NCBI GenBank assembly: GCA_036389485.1
Contig: DASVPR010000019.1
Location: forward strand, 1-50,053
DNA from: CADCVT01 sp036389485
GTDB lineage: Bacteria > Actinomycetota > Thermoleophilia > Solirubrobacterales > Solirubrobacteraceae
Length of the DNA stretch: 50,053 nt
Reading direction: 5' to 3'
Shown here: positions 32,636-40,392 of the stretch, one piece after another
Numbering within the stretch: position 1 is the first letter of the stretch
How the letters are laid out: each line of letters begins with the position of its first letter
Position numbers and translations under genes: made by a program
Notes under the pieces: model-generated
Database searches by the model: none
What the model saw: the letters and a program-made list of their open reading frames with translations, nothing else
What the model was told of the DNA's origin: nothing

Positions 32636-33814
32636 ATGTCCTTCGCGGACACGCTCGACGCCCTCGCGGACGAGGGGGCCGTCGCGTGGGGGCTGCTGAG
32701 CGCGGCGGTCCTCGTGATGCTCCTGACGCCGCTCGTCGCCCGGATCGCGATCCGCGCCGGCGCGTTCGACCTGCCCGACCGCGATCGGCCGCGCGTGCAC
32801 GACCGGCCGATCCCGCGGATCGGCGGGCTGGCGATCGCGGTGGGGATCCTCGTCCCCGTCCTGCTGTTCGTCGAGCTGCGCGGCCCGCTCGTCGGGATCG
32901 TCATCGGGATCCCGATCGTCGCCGCGATCGGGCTGTACGACGACCTGCGCGGGCTGAGCGCGAAGACGAAGCTGCTGCTGGTCATGGCCGCGGCGCTGAT
33001 CCCGGTCATCGGCTACGACATGCACCTGCGGCGGATCGGGCTGCCGTTCGTCGCGTTCGACATCTCCGCGGGCGTCGCGATCCCGCTGACGCTGCTGTGG
33101 ATCGCGCTGGTCGCCAACCTCGTCAACCTGATCGACGGGATGGACGCGCTCGCCGCGGGCATCGTCGGCATCTCGAGCGCGGCGCTGGCCATCCTCGCGA
33201 TGTCGTTCGGCCGCGTGTCGGTGGCGGCGCTCGCGGCGATCGTCTGCGGCGCGACGGTCGGCTTCCTCTGGCACAACTACCACCCGGCCAAGATCTTCAT
33301 GGGGGACAGCGGCGCGCTGACGCTCGGGTTCGTCCTCGGGTCGCTGTCGGTGGAGGGCGTGCTGAAGACACCCGCCACGATCGCGCTCGCCGCGCCGCTG
33401 CTGATCATGGCCGTGCCGATCCTCGACACGTCGTTCGTGGTCGCGAAGCGCCTGAAGTACAAGCGCAAGCCCTGGGACGCCGACCAGAACCACTTCTACC
33501 ATCGGTTCATGCGCATCGGGTACTCGCAGCGGCGCACGGCCGCGTACCTGCACGTGTGGGCGGGCGTGCTGGCGGCGTACGCGATGCTCGTGCGCTTCGT
33601 CCCGCCGCGCCCGCTCGGGATCTGGGACACCGGCAACGCGATCATCGTCGGCGTCGCCGGCGTGCTCGTCCTCATCGGCTCGGTCTGGATGGTCTACGAG
33701 CTGGAGATCCTCAAGGACCGCCACTTCCAGGTCCTCGCCCGCCGCAAGCCCCCGCCGCCGCCGGAGGAGACGGAGGAGGCCGTCGAGGAGTACGCGGCGG
33801 CGACGCCGGACTAG
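32636..33814 (+). CDS. Undecaprenyl-phosphate N-acetylaminosugar-1-phosphate transferase (WecA/TagO-like)
   Basis: Polytopic membrane enzyme of 392 residues that loads the first sugar phosphate onto undecaprenyl phosphate, starting wall glycan or teichoic-acid-like polymer synthesis. Catalytic motifs are IGLYDDLRGL (Asp-Asp), NLVNLIDGMDALA, FMGDSGALTLGF and the His-rich loop DQNHFYHRF. Around ten helices are visible. ATG 32636 is preceded by an in-frame GTG at 32630; either could be used, as neither has a good Shine-Dalgarno. Shares a CTAG stop overlap with the convergent DUF354 gene. Confidence 0.93.
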   Translation: MSFADTLDALADEGAVAWGLLSAAVLVMLLTPLVARIAIRAGAFDLPDRDRPRVHDRPIPRIGGLAIAVGILVPVLLFVELRGPLVGIVIGIPIVAAIGLYDDLRGLSAKTKLLLVMAAALIPVIGYDMHLRRIGLPFVAFDISAGVAIPLTLLWIALVANLVNLIDGMDALAAGIVGISSAALAILAMSFGRVSVAALAAIVCGATVGFLWHNYHPAKIFMGDSGALTLGFVLGSLSVEGVLKTPATIALAAPLLIMAVPILDTSFVVAKRLKYKRKPWDADQNHFYHRFMRIGYSQRRTAAYLHVWAGVLAAYAMLVRFVPPRPLGIWDTGNAIIVGVAGVLVLIGSVWMVYELEILKDRHFQVLARRKPPPPPEETEEAVEEYAAATPD

Positions 33815-34827
33815 AGCGCGCCGAGCGCCAGCTCCAGCAGCTCGGCGGGGTCGCGCGTCCGCAGCGCGCGGCGCGGGGCGTCGGAGATGCGCGGCGCGAT
33901 CACGACGTCGGCCGGGTCGCGGAGGACGCGAAGGCGGCCCTCGGCGACGAGCCGCTCGTCGACGCCGCCCATCCGGCCCTCGAACATGGTCCAGACGGGA
34001 GTGCCGAGCGCCGCGGCCTCGCGGTTCATCGAGCCCCCGGCCGAGACGAGGGCGTCGGCGAACGCGACCAGAGAGCGCGAGTCGATCGCACGCGGAGGGA
34101 TCACAACGGAGGCGAGGCCCAACCCGCGGACCTCCGAAGCCTGCTCGGCGTTGCGCACGAGCACGACGGACTGGACCCCTTCCTCGTCGAGCCGTGCGAG
34201 AAGCCGCGGCAACAACGGAGTCGACGAGCCGCCGAGGTACAGCGCGTACGACGGCGCCGTCCGCACGACGCACAGCGGGCGCGAGCGGTCCACGCCCAGG
34301 TCGGACAACACGGAGGCGTCCGGCGAGAAGCCGTGCAGGACGTACTCCTCCTTCAGCCCTGGATACCGGACCAGCTTCGATCCGCTCGCGCCGAACCTGC
34401 GGAGGCGCTCGACCGGGATCGCCTCGGGCACGAGCACGCGATTCGACAGCCGGCAGTTCACGTGGTGCTGCGCAAGCGCCCACTCGTAGTCGAACATGGT
34501 CGTGTTCGGGATGCGAAGGAGGCGCGCGACGGGTGGCAGGTCGGTGGAGCCGTGCGCCAACGCGGCATCGAAGGGCCCGTGCTCGCGCCCGAACGCGAGC
34601 ATCGCGCGCGTGCGCCCGAACGCCGCGCGCGCCTTCGAAGCTCGCCGCACGCCGCCGTGCGCGCCGAACGCGGTGTACGGGTGGCCCCAGTCGTCGAGCA
34701 GGTCGATCGTGTGCGACAGCGGGCGCGCCGTCAGCACCACCTCGTGCCCGCGCGCCTCGAGCAGCTCGACGAGCGGCCGGAGGACCACGACGTGCGCCGT
34801 GTTCGTGAGGTCGACCCAGACGCGCAA
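33811..34827 (-). CDS. DUF354 glycosyltransferase-like protein
   Basis: Protein of 338 residues, DUF354 family, related in fold to GT-B glycosyltransferases. It begins MRVWVDLTNTAHVVVLRPLV, the family start, and has LAHGSTDLPPVARLL and ALVSAGGSMNREAAALGTP, the latter at the place of a nucleotide-sugar loop. Family members sit in surface-polysaccharide clusters; activity has not been established to my knowledge. Convergent with the WecA-like gene (shared CTAG) and 12 bases downstream of the TetR gene on the same strand. Confidence 0.8.
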   Translation of the reverse strand: MRVWVDLTNTAHVVVLRPLVELLEARGHEVVLTARPLSHTIDLLDDWGHPYTAFGAHGGVRRASKARAAFGRTRAMLAFGREHGPFDAALAHGSTDLPPVARLLRIPNTTMFDYEWALAQHHVNCRLSNRVLVPEAIPVERLRRFGASGSKLVRYPGLKEEYVLHGFSPDASVLSDLGVDRSRPLCVVRTAPSYALYLGGSSTPLLPRLLARLDEEGVQSVVLVRNAEQASEVRGLGLASVVIPPRAIDSRSLVAFADALVSAGGSMNREAAALGTPVWTMFEGRMGGVDERLVAEGRLRVLRDPADVVIAPRISDAPRRALRTRDPAELLELALGAL

Positions 34828-34839
34828 AGCGCGAAGAGG

Positions 34840-35412
34840 TTACGAGGCGACCGTGCGCTCGAAGATCGTGGCGATGGCGTCGACCAGCGTGTCCACGTCG
34901 GCGGGCTCACCCTGCACGAGCTGCTGATAGAAGGACCGCTCGACCATCCACACCAGCGCGAACGCGACGGCGCCGGGGTTCGCGAGCGCGGGGTCCTCGA
35001 GCACGATCCGCTCGCGCGTCGCGTCGGCGAAGCGGCCGACCAGCCCGCGCCAGAACGTCGCGACCTCCTCGTCGTACGTCGACACCTCGACCACCGCGCG
35101 CAGCAGCGCGCCGTGCTCGCCGTAGAGCGACGCGATCTCGCGCAGCGCGCTGCGCAGGTCCGAGGACCCCGACCACCACGTCTCCGCCGCGGCGAGCAGC
35201 TGCTCGTTCACCGACGACGTCAGGCGCACGAGCAGCTCGCGCTTGTCGCGGAAGTAGAAGTAGAAGGCGGTCCGCGAGATCCCCGCGCGCGTCGCGATCC
35301 GCTCGATCCCCAGCTCCGCGAACGACGCGCCCTCCGACAGCAGCTCCTCGGTGGCGCGCAGGACCGACGCCTCGATCGCCGCCCGCTTCTCGCTCTGCTG
35401 CACGCCGGGCAT
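34840..35412 (-). CDS. TetR-family transcriptional regulator
   Basis: TetR repressor of 190 residues. The N-terminal helix-turn-helix reads IERIATRAGISRTAFYFYFRDK, the standard TetR DNA-binding signature. The C-terminal ligand domain is variable. It diverges from the R2-like oxidase gene across 28 bases that hold a perfect palindrome, so it very probably regulates itself and the oxidase. The hydrophobic ligand bound by R2lox proteins hints at a fatty-acid-like inducer, which is only inference. Confidence 0.9.
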   Translation of the reverse strand: MPGVQQSEKRAAIEASVLRATEELLSEGASFAELGIERIATRAGISRTAFYFYFRDKRELLVRLTSSVNEQLLAAAETWWSGSSDLRSALREIASLYGEHGALLRAVVEVSTYDEEVATFWRGLVGRFADATRERIVLEDPALANPGAVAFALVWMVERSFYQQLVQGEPADVDTLVDAIATIFERTVAS

Positions 35413-35416
35413 CGGC

Positions 35417-35431
35417 TTGACAGTGTGTCAA
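35417..35431. promoter_or_regulatory. TetR operator between tetR and R2lox
   Basis: Perfect inverted repeat TTGACA-GTG-TGTCAA, 15 bases, centred in the 28-base divergent intergenic region: 4 bases from the regulator's start codon and 9 from the oxidase start. Confidence 0.7.
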
Positions 35432-35440
35432 ACTTCGTCC

Positions 35441-36358
35441 ATGGCCACCCTCCTCGAACTCACCTCCCAGGGCGACGTCGGCACGATCGCCGACGAGTCC
35501 CAGCTGCACTCGAAGGTCAAGCTCATGGAGCCGCAGCAGCTCTACGAGCTGTGGGAGCGCCAGCAGTGGTCGGCCCACGCCATCGACCTCGACCGCGACG
35601 AGGAGGAGTACGCGACGACGGTCACGGATGAGGAGAAGGACTCGCTCGCCTACAACCTCTCGGCCTTCTTCATCGGGGAGGAGCGCGTCGCCACGCAGTT
35701 CAGCGGGCTCGTCCGCGCCTACGAGACCCAGGGCGAGGAGGCGTTCCTCACCACCCAGCAGGTCGACGAGGTGCGCCACGCGCAGTTCTTCAACCGCTTC
35801 TACGACCAGGTCCTCAAGCGCGAGGGCACGTTCGACAGCCGCCTCGAGCAGGCGCGCGCCGACGTCAACGACGCCTTCATCCAGCTCTTCGACGTCGAGC
35901 TCGTCAACGCCCAGGAGGCCCTGCTCCGGAACCCCGGCGACCTCGAGGCGAAGGTGGACTTCGTCGTCCTCTACCACATGGTCATCGAGGGGACGCTCGC
36001 GCTGACCGGCCAGCACTTCATGCAGGACTACCTCGAGAAGCGCGGCAAGCTCGCCGGCCTGCTCGAGGGCTACCAGCGCATCTCGCAGGACGAGCACCGG
36101 CACGTCGCCTACGGCACGTGGTTCTTGCAGCAGAAGGCGGGCGACCCCGCGATCAAGCGGCGCATCCAGGCCAAGCTGACGGAGCTGATCCCGCTCGCGA
36201 CCGGCGTCCTCGTGCCGCCCGGCGTCGAGGACCCGTACGACTACGAGATCCTCGGCTACCACTCCTCCGAGACGCATCAGTTCGCGTTCAACGCGCTGTC
36301 CCGGCGCCTGAAGGTCATCGGCGTCCCGCTGGGGGCCGGCACGGAGGTCGCGGCCTGA
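35441..36358 (+). CDS. R2-like ligand-binding oxidase (R2lox)
   Basis: Ferritin-like dimetal oxidase of 305 residues related to ribonucleotide reductase R2 but not part of a reductase; no nrdA is nearby. Metal ligands: Glu81 (GEERVA), Glu110 and His113 (DEVRHAQF), Glu183 (MVIEGT), Glu218 and His221 (DEHRHVAYG). Val83 and Tyr178 occupy the positions that form the Val-Tyr ether cross-link in characterised R2lox enzymes, which use a Mn/Fe centre and bind a long-chain fatty acid. The frame extends upstream to 35351, but ATG 35441 (MATLLELTSQGD) avoids reading through the operator and tetR. Likely repressed by the divergent TetR. Confidence 0.9.
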   Translation: MATLLELTSQGDVGTIADESQLHSKVKLMEPQQLYELWERQQWSAHAIDLDRDEEEYATTVTDEEKDSLAYNLSAFFIGEERVATQFSGLVRAYETQGEEAFLTTQQVDEVRHAQFFNRFYDQVLKREGTFDSRLEQARADVNDAFIQLFDVELVNAQEALLRNPGDLEAKVDFVVLYHMVIEGTLALTGQHFMQDYLEKRGKLAGLLEGYQRISQDEHRHVAYGTWFLQQKAGDPAIKRRIQAKLTELIPLATGVLVPPGVEDPYDYEILGYHSSETHQFAFNALSRRLKVIGVPLGAGTEVAA

Positions 36359-36384
36359 GCGGGTAGTACCTTGCGGCGCGGCCC

Positions 36385-37305
36385 GTGCTCCGCGCCGTCC
36401 TCATCGCCGCAGCGCTGATCGTGATCGCGCCCGCCCCCGCGGGCGCGTTCGTCATCGGCATCGCCGACCAGAAGCCGGACATGTTCCGGGATTCGCGCTT
36501 CCTGCGGCTGAACATCAAGCACGCTCGGATCAGCGTCCCGTGGGACGCCATGCGCTACGGCTGGCAGGTCGACGAGCTCGACGGCTGGATGACCGCCGCG
36601 CGCGCCAACGGCGTCCATCCGCTCGTGAGCTTCAACCACTCACGGGTCCACCTGAGCGAGCTGCCGACGGTCGCCGAGTTCGCCGTCGAGTTCCGCCGGT
36701 TCCGCGCCCGCTACCCGTGGGTGGCGAACTTCGCGACGTGGAACGAGGCGAACGTCTGCGGGCAGCCGACATGCCGGAAGGAGCGGCTCGTCGCCCGCTA
36801 CTACCGCGCCCTGCAGCTCGAGTGCCCGGCGTGCCGCGTCCTCGCCGCCGAGGTCCTCGACATGCCGAACATGAGCAAGTGGGTGCGCCGCTTCCGCCGC
36901 GCGTACCGCCGCTTCGACATGGGCGAGCCGCGCATCTGGGGCCTGCACAACTACGTCGAGGCGAACCGCTTCCGCTCGGAGTCGATCGCGAAGCTGCTGC
37001 GGTACGCGAAGGGGAGCGTCTGGCTGACCGAGGTCGGCGGCATCGTCAAGCGCCGCAAGCCCCGGGGCCGCAGGCACTCGGGCTTCAAGGGGATCCCGGA
37101 GTCCAAGCGCCACGCCGCCAAGGTGACCCGCTTCCTGTTCCGCAACGTGCTGCCGCGCTACCGGCGCGTCACCCGCATCTACCTGTACCAGTGGAACTCG
37201 AGCACGCGGAAGGACACGTGGGACTCGGGGTTCGTCGGCCCCGACGACCGGGTGCGGCCGGCGCTCGCGATCCTGCGCCGCGAGCTGAAGCGCCGGCGCA
37301 GGTGA
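36385..37305 (+). CDS. Secreted GH-A-clan glycoside-hydrolase-like protein
   Basis: Exported TIM-barrel protein of 306 residues. The signal peptide ends near ALIVIAPAPAGA. The probable acid/base is Glu121 in TWNEAN and the nucleophile Glu216 in WLTEVGG, the clan GH-A arrangement on strands 4 and 7. ISVPWDAMRYGW and NIKHARI are typical early barrel segments. The exact GH family and substrate are unclear; a plant or bacterial beta-glycan is possible. GTG start. The C-terminus is Arg-rich. The metallophosphoesterase gene starts inside its stop (GTGA). Confidence 0.75.
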   Translation: MLRAVLIAAALIVIAPAPAGAFVIGIADQKPDMFRDSRFLRLNIKHARISVPWDAMRYGWQVDELDGWMTAARANGVHPLVSFNHSRVHLSELPTVAEFAVEFRRFRARYPWVANFATWNEANVCGQPTCRKERLVARYYRALQLECPACRVLAAEVLDMPNMSKWVRRFRRAYRRFDMGEPRIWGLHNYVEANRFRSESIAKLLRYAKGSVWLTEVGGIVKRRKPRGRRHSGFKGIPESKRHAAKVTRFLFRNVLPRYRRVTRIYLYQWNSSTRKDTWDSGFVGPDDRVRPALAILRRELKRRRR

Positions 37306-37781
37306 AGCTCGCCGTCATCGCGGACACGCACATGCCGCGAGGACGGCGGCGGCTGCCGATCGAGCGCCTGCGGGAAGCCGACCTCATCCTCCACGCCGGC
37401 GACTTCTCGACCGCCGCCGTCCTGGACGAGCTGGAGGCGATCGGGCCGCCGGTCGTCGCGGTGCACGGCAACGTCGACGAGCCCGCCCTGCGCGAGCGGC
37501 TGCCCGAGGCGCGGGAGATCGAGGTCGAGGGCGCGCGCATCGCGCTGCTCCACGACGCCGGTCCGGGCAAGGGGCGGCTGGAGCGGATGCGGCTGCGCTT
37601 CCCGGAGGCCGACGCCGTCGTCTTCGGCCACTCGCACATCCCGCTGCACGAACAGCGCGAGGGCTTCCAGATCTTCAACCCCGGCAGCCCGACCGACCGG
37701 CGCCGCCAGCCGCGCCACACGATGGGCGTGGCGGAGGTGGTCAGGACTCGGGTCCGCTTCCGCCACGTCTTCCTGGACTGA
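37302..37781 (+). CDS. YfcE/MJ0936-type metallophosphoesterase
   Basis: Calcineurin-like phosphoesterase of 159 residues. The metal site is built by DTH (Asp8, His10), HAGDFS, HGNVD, LLHD and GHSHIP, with the NPGSPTDRR ending of the YfcE/MJ0936 group. The His-Gly-His loop seen in many relatives is replaced by LLHDAG. Such enzymes act as small phosphodiesterases with poorly defined substrates. GTG start overlaps the preceding stop. Its 3' end overlaps a small convergent gene by 41 bases. Confidence 0.88.
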   Translation: MKLAVIADTHMPRGRRRLPIERLREADLILHAGDFSTAAVLDELEAIGPPVVAVHGNVDEPALRERLPEAREIEVEGARIALLHDAGPGKGRLERMRLRFPEADAVVFGHSHIPLHEQREGFQIFNPGSPTDRRRQPRHTMGVAEVVRTRVRFRHVFLD

Positions 37782-37914
37782 GCGCGCTCAGCGCGAGCAG
37801 CGCGCCGATCAGCCCGAGGCCGAGGACGACCCAGCCCGGGACGCCGGCGATCAGCAGCAGCGGCGATCCGCCGAGCAGCACGGCCCCCTGACGCAGTCGC
37901 AGGTACGAGTTCAT
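37741..37914 (-). CDS. Small predicted membrane protein (57 aa)
   Basis: Short open frame with ATG at 37914, in a stretch otherwise left empty. It reads MNSYLRLRQGAVLLGG..., then two hydrophobic segments (about residues 11-25 and 28-45: PLLLIAGVPGWVV, LGLGLIGALLALSAL) and a basic, Gly-rich tail ending GSGPES. No family recognised. The membrane-like hydropathy and positive N-terminus support a real product, but high GC makes short frames common. No clear Shine-Dalgarno. Divergent from the SpoIIE gene. Confidence 0.45.
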   Translation of the reverse strand: MNSYLRLRQGAVLLGGSPLLLIAGVPGWVVLGLGLIGALLALSALSPGRRGGSGPES

Positions 37915-37927
37915 ACGCTCGTCAAGG

Positions 37928-40051
37928 ATGCCCGACGCCTACGCGCTCCTCGACGCGCTGTTCAGGCACGCCCCGATGGGCCTGGCCTTCTGGGACGCGG
38001 ACCTGCGCTACGGCCGCATCAACGCCGCCCTGGCCGAGATGAACGGCCTGGCGCCCGAGGAGCACATCGGCCGCAGGACGACGGAGGTCCTCGGCGAGGA
38101 GCTGGGCGAGCGCGTCGACGACATGCTGCGCCGGGTGCTGGAGAGCGGCCGCCCGGCGGTCGACGCCGACATCACCGGCAGCACCGCGGCCGCGCCGGGC
38201 GAGGAGCGCCAGTGGCTCGCGAGCTACTACCCGGTGCCGGACGAGGAGGGCAGGCTGCTGGGGGTCGCCGGCCTCGTCCTGGAGGTCACCCGCGAGCGCA
38301 GCGCGCGCCGGGCAGCCCAGACGGCGACCGCGCTGCTCGACGCGATCTTCAGCGCCGCCCCCGTGGGCGTCGCGTTCTGGGACCTCGACCTGCGCTACCG
38401 CCGCGTCAACCCCGCGCTCGCCGAGCTGAATGGCCTGCGCGTCGAGGAGCACCTCGGCCGCATGCCGAGCGAGCTGCTCGGCGGCCTGGGCGAGAGCATC
38501 GAGGCGGTGCTGCGCGAGGTGGCCTCCGGCGGCGAGGCCGTCGTCGACCGGCAGATCGACGGCGAGCTGCGGGGCGTCGCGGTCCACCGCCAGCTCACGG
38601 CGTTCCCCGTGACCGGCGTCGACGGCGGCCTCGTCGGGGTCGCCGGCGTGATCCGCGACGTCGCCGAGCAGCACGAGGCCGAGGCCGAGCGGGCGCGGCT
38701 GCTGCGCCAGGCGTTCAGCTCGCGCGCGCAGGCCGAGGCCGCGCAGGTGCGCGCCGAGGCCGCCCGCGAGGAGGCAGAGGCCGCGCGGCGGCGCACGGAG
38801 TTCCTCTTCGACGCCGGCGCGCGGCTCGCCGCCGTGACGACCGACTACGAGGGGACGCTGCGCGAGGTGGCCCGCGTCGCCGTGCCGGCCATCGCGGACT
38901 GGTGCACGTTCACGCTCGCGGACGCGCCGGACCGGCTGCGCAACGTCGCGGTCGCCGCCGCGGACGCGGAGCTGGAGGCGCTGGCGCGGGAGCTGGTCGA
39001 GCGCTACCCCACCCGCGCCGACGCGCCCACCGGCGCGGCGGTGGCGATCCGCACGGGCGAGAGCCGGCTGATCGAGGACGTCCCGGAGGAGCTGCTGACG
39101 GGCGCCGCGCAGGACGAGGAGCAGCTGGCGTTCCTGCGGCGGATGGCGCCGCGCTCGGCGATCACGGTGCCGCTCAACGCGGGCCGTCGCACCATCGGGG
39201 CGCTGACGCTCGTCACCGCCGAGTCGCGGCGCCGGTACGGGCCGGACGACCTGCGCCTCGCCGAGATCCTCGCCGCGCGCGCCGCGCTCGCCGTCGAGAA
39301 CGCGCGCCTGTACGAGGAGCGCTCGCACATCGCGCGCACGCTCCAGCGCAGCCTGCTGCCGCCGGCGCTGCCGGACGTCCCCGGGCTCGAGCTGGCCGCG
39401 CGCTACCGCGCCGCCGGCGACGAGAACGAGGTGGGCGGCGACTTCTACGACGTCTTCCGCGGCCGCGGCGACTTCTGGACGCTGCTGATCGGCGACGTGG
39501 CGGGCAAGGGGCCGGAGGCCGCGGCGGTCACCGCCCTGACGCGCCACACGCTCCGCGCGCTGACCCTGCGCGGCGCGGGCGCGCGCGAGTGCCTGGAGCT
39601 GCTCAACGACGCGCTGCTCAACGAGGAGTCGGTGGCCGGCCGGTTCTGCACCGTGCTCTACATCCGCGCGTGCGCGGAGGCCGCGGGCGGGATGACGCTG
39701 ACGCTCGCCACCGGCGGCCACCTGCCTCCGCGCGTGCTGCGCGCCGACGGCGCGCTCGGGCGCCTCGACCTGCGCGGCTCGATCGTCGGCGGCCTGCGCA
39801 CGCCGGTGTTCGACGAGGTCGATGCGCACCTCGCGCCGGGCGACACGCTCGTGATGTTCACCGACGGCGCGACCGAGTTGCGCGGCCGCGATCCCGGCGA
39901 CGGCGAGCGGCTGCTCGACGAGCTGCTGGCCGAGCACGCGGGCGCCGCGCCGGCCGAGCTGGCCGAGGCGATCGAGCGGCGCGTCGTGGAGCTGCAGGAC
40001 GGCGAGCCGCGCGACGACATAGCCGTTCTGATCGCGCGACCCGTGACCTAG
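37928..40051 (+). CDS. PAS-PAS-GAF-SpoIIE/PP2C signalling phosphatase
   Basis: Soluble multidomain regulator of 707 residues. Two PAS domains (about 5-125 and 140-255) share the pattern HAPMGLAFWDADLRY / AAPVGVAFWDLDLRY. An Ala/Glu-rich coiled coil at about 255-295 follows, then a GAF domain (about 300-465) and a SpoIIE-type PP2C phosphatase (about 480-707) with metal-binding GGDFYD, FTDGATEL and RDDIAVLIAR. Proteins of this type dephosphorylate STAS-domain anti-anti-sigma factors in response to a sensed signal; the STAS protein at 21990 is one possible target, though unlinked. The next gene starts 11 bases after the stop. Confidence 0.92.
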   Translation: MPDAYALLDALFRHAPMGLAFWDADLRYGRINAALAEMNGLAPEEHIGRRTTEVLGEELGERVDDMLRRVLESGRPAVDADITGSTAAAPGEERQWLASYYPVPDEEGRLLGVAGLVLEVTRERSARRAAQTATALLDAIFSAAPVGVAFWDLDLRYRRVNPALAELNGLRVEEHLGRMPSELLGGLGESIEAVLREVASGGEAVVDRQIDGELRGVAVHRQLTAFPVTGVDGGLVGVAGVIRDVAEQHEAEAERARLLRQAFSSRAQAEAAQVRAEAAREEAEAARRRTEFLFDAGARLAAVTTDYEGTLREVARVAVPAIADWCTFTLADAPDRLRNVAVAAADAELEALARELVERYPTRADAPTGAAVAIRTGESRLIEDVPEELLTGAAQDEEQLAFLRRMAPRSAITVPLNAGRRTIGALTLVTAESRRRYGPDDLRLAEILAARAALAVENARLYEERSHIARTLQRSLLPPALPDVPGLELAARYRAAGDENEVGGDFYDVFRGRGDFWTLLIGDVAGKGPEAAAVTALTRHTLRALTLRGAGARECLELLNDALLNEESVAGRFCTVLYIRACAEAAGGMTLTLATGGHLPPRVLRADGALGRLDLRGSIVGGLRTPVFDEVDAHLAPGDTLVMFTDGATELRGRDPGDGERLLDELLAEHAGAAPAELAEAIERRVVELQDGEPRDDIAVLIARPVT

Positions 40052-40054
40052 ACT
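40049..40054 (+). promoter_or_regulatory. -10-like TAGACT before the Cys-motif protein
   Basis: TAGACT includes the stop codon of the phosphatase gene and ends 8 bases before the GTG of the next gene, placed as for a leaderless transcript. Confidence 0.35.
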
Positions 40055-40062
40055 CGGCGCGC

Positions 40063-40392
40063 GTGGACGCGCGCGCCCGACGCATCGCCGACAACGAGAG
40101 CCGGTTCCGCGAGATCAACGAGCGGCTGCGCAGCGACCTGCGCGCGCTGCCCGAGGACCCCGAGCCGGTCGACTTCGTCTGCGAGTGCGGCCGCGTGGAG
40201 TGCGCGGAGTCGGTGAAGCTGTCGCTCGACGAGTACGAGGCGATCCGGGCCAGCTCGCTCGAGTTCTTCGTCGTGCCCGGCCACCAGTCGCCGGACGTCG
40301 AGGACGTCGTCGACATCAACGAGCGCTACGCGCGCGTGCGCAAGCATCCCGACGCCGCGGACCACGTCCGCGCGACCGACCCGCGTCGCTAG
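40063..40392 (+). CDS. Conserved hypothetical protein with CxC-x4-C motif
   Basis: Cytoplasmic protein of 109 residues. A helical N-terminus (RRIADNESRFREINERLR) precedes a compact domain with FVCECGRVECAESVKLSLDEYEAIR and SLEFFVVPGHQSPDVEDVV. The three Cys (CECGRVEC) and His could bind a metal. I have the impression of similar proteins in actinobacterial genomes, often near signalling genes, but know no function. It follows the SpoIIE phosphatase by 11 bases, so a role in the same pathway is possible. GTG start; ends in a CTAG shared with the convergent CDF gene. Confidence 0.75.
   Translation: MDARARRIADNESRFREINERLRSDLRALPEDPEPVDFVCECGRVECAESVKLSLDEYEAIRASSLEFFVVPGHQSPDVEDVVDINERYARVRKHPDAADHVRATDPRR

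Noticed and set aside
35417..35422. TTGACA as a -35 box for R2lox
   Set aside because: A -10 at normal spacing would fall on the start codon; the hexamer is better explained as half of the palindromic operator.
35351..35440. Upstream extension of the R2lox gene to 35351
   Set aside because: It would read through the operator and the start of tetR, adds residues unlike the family, and ATG 35441 gives the normal length.
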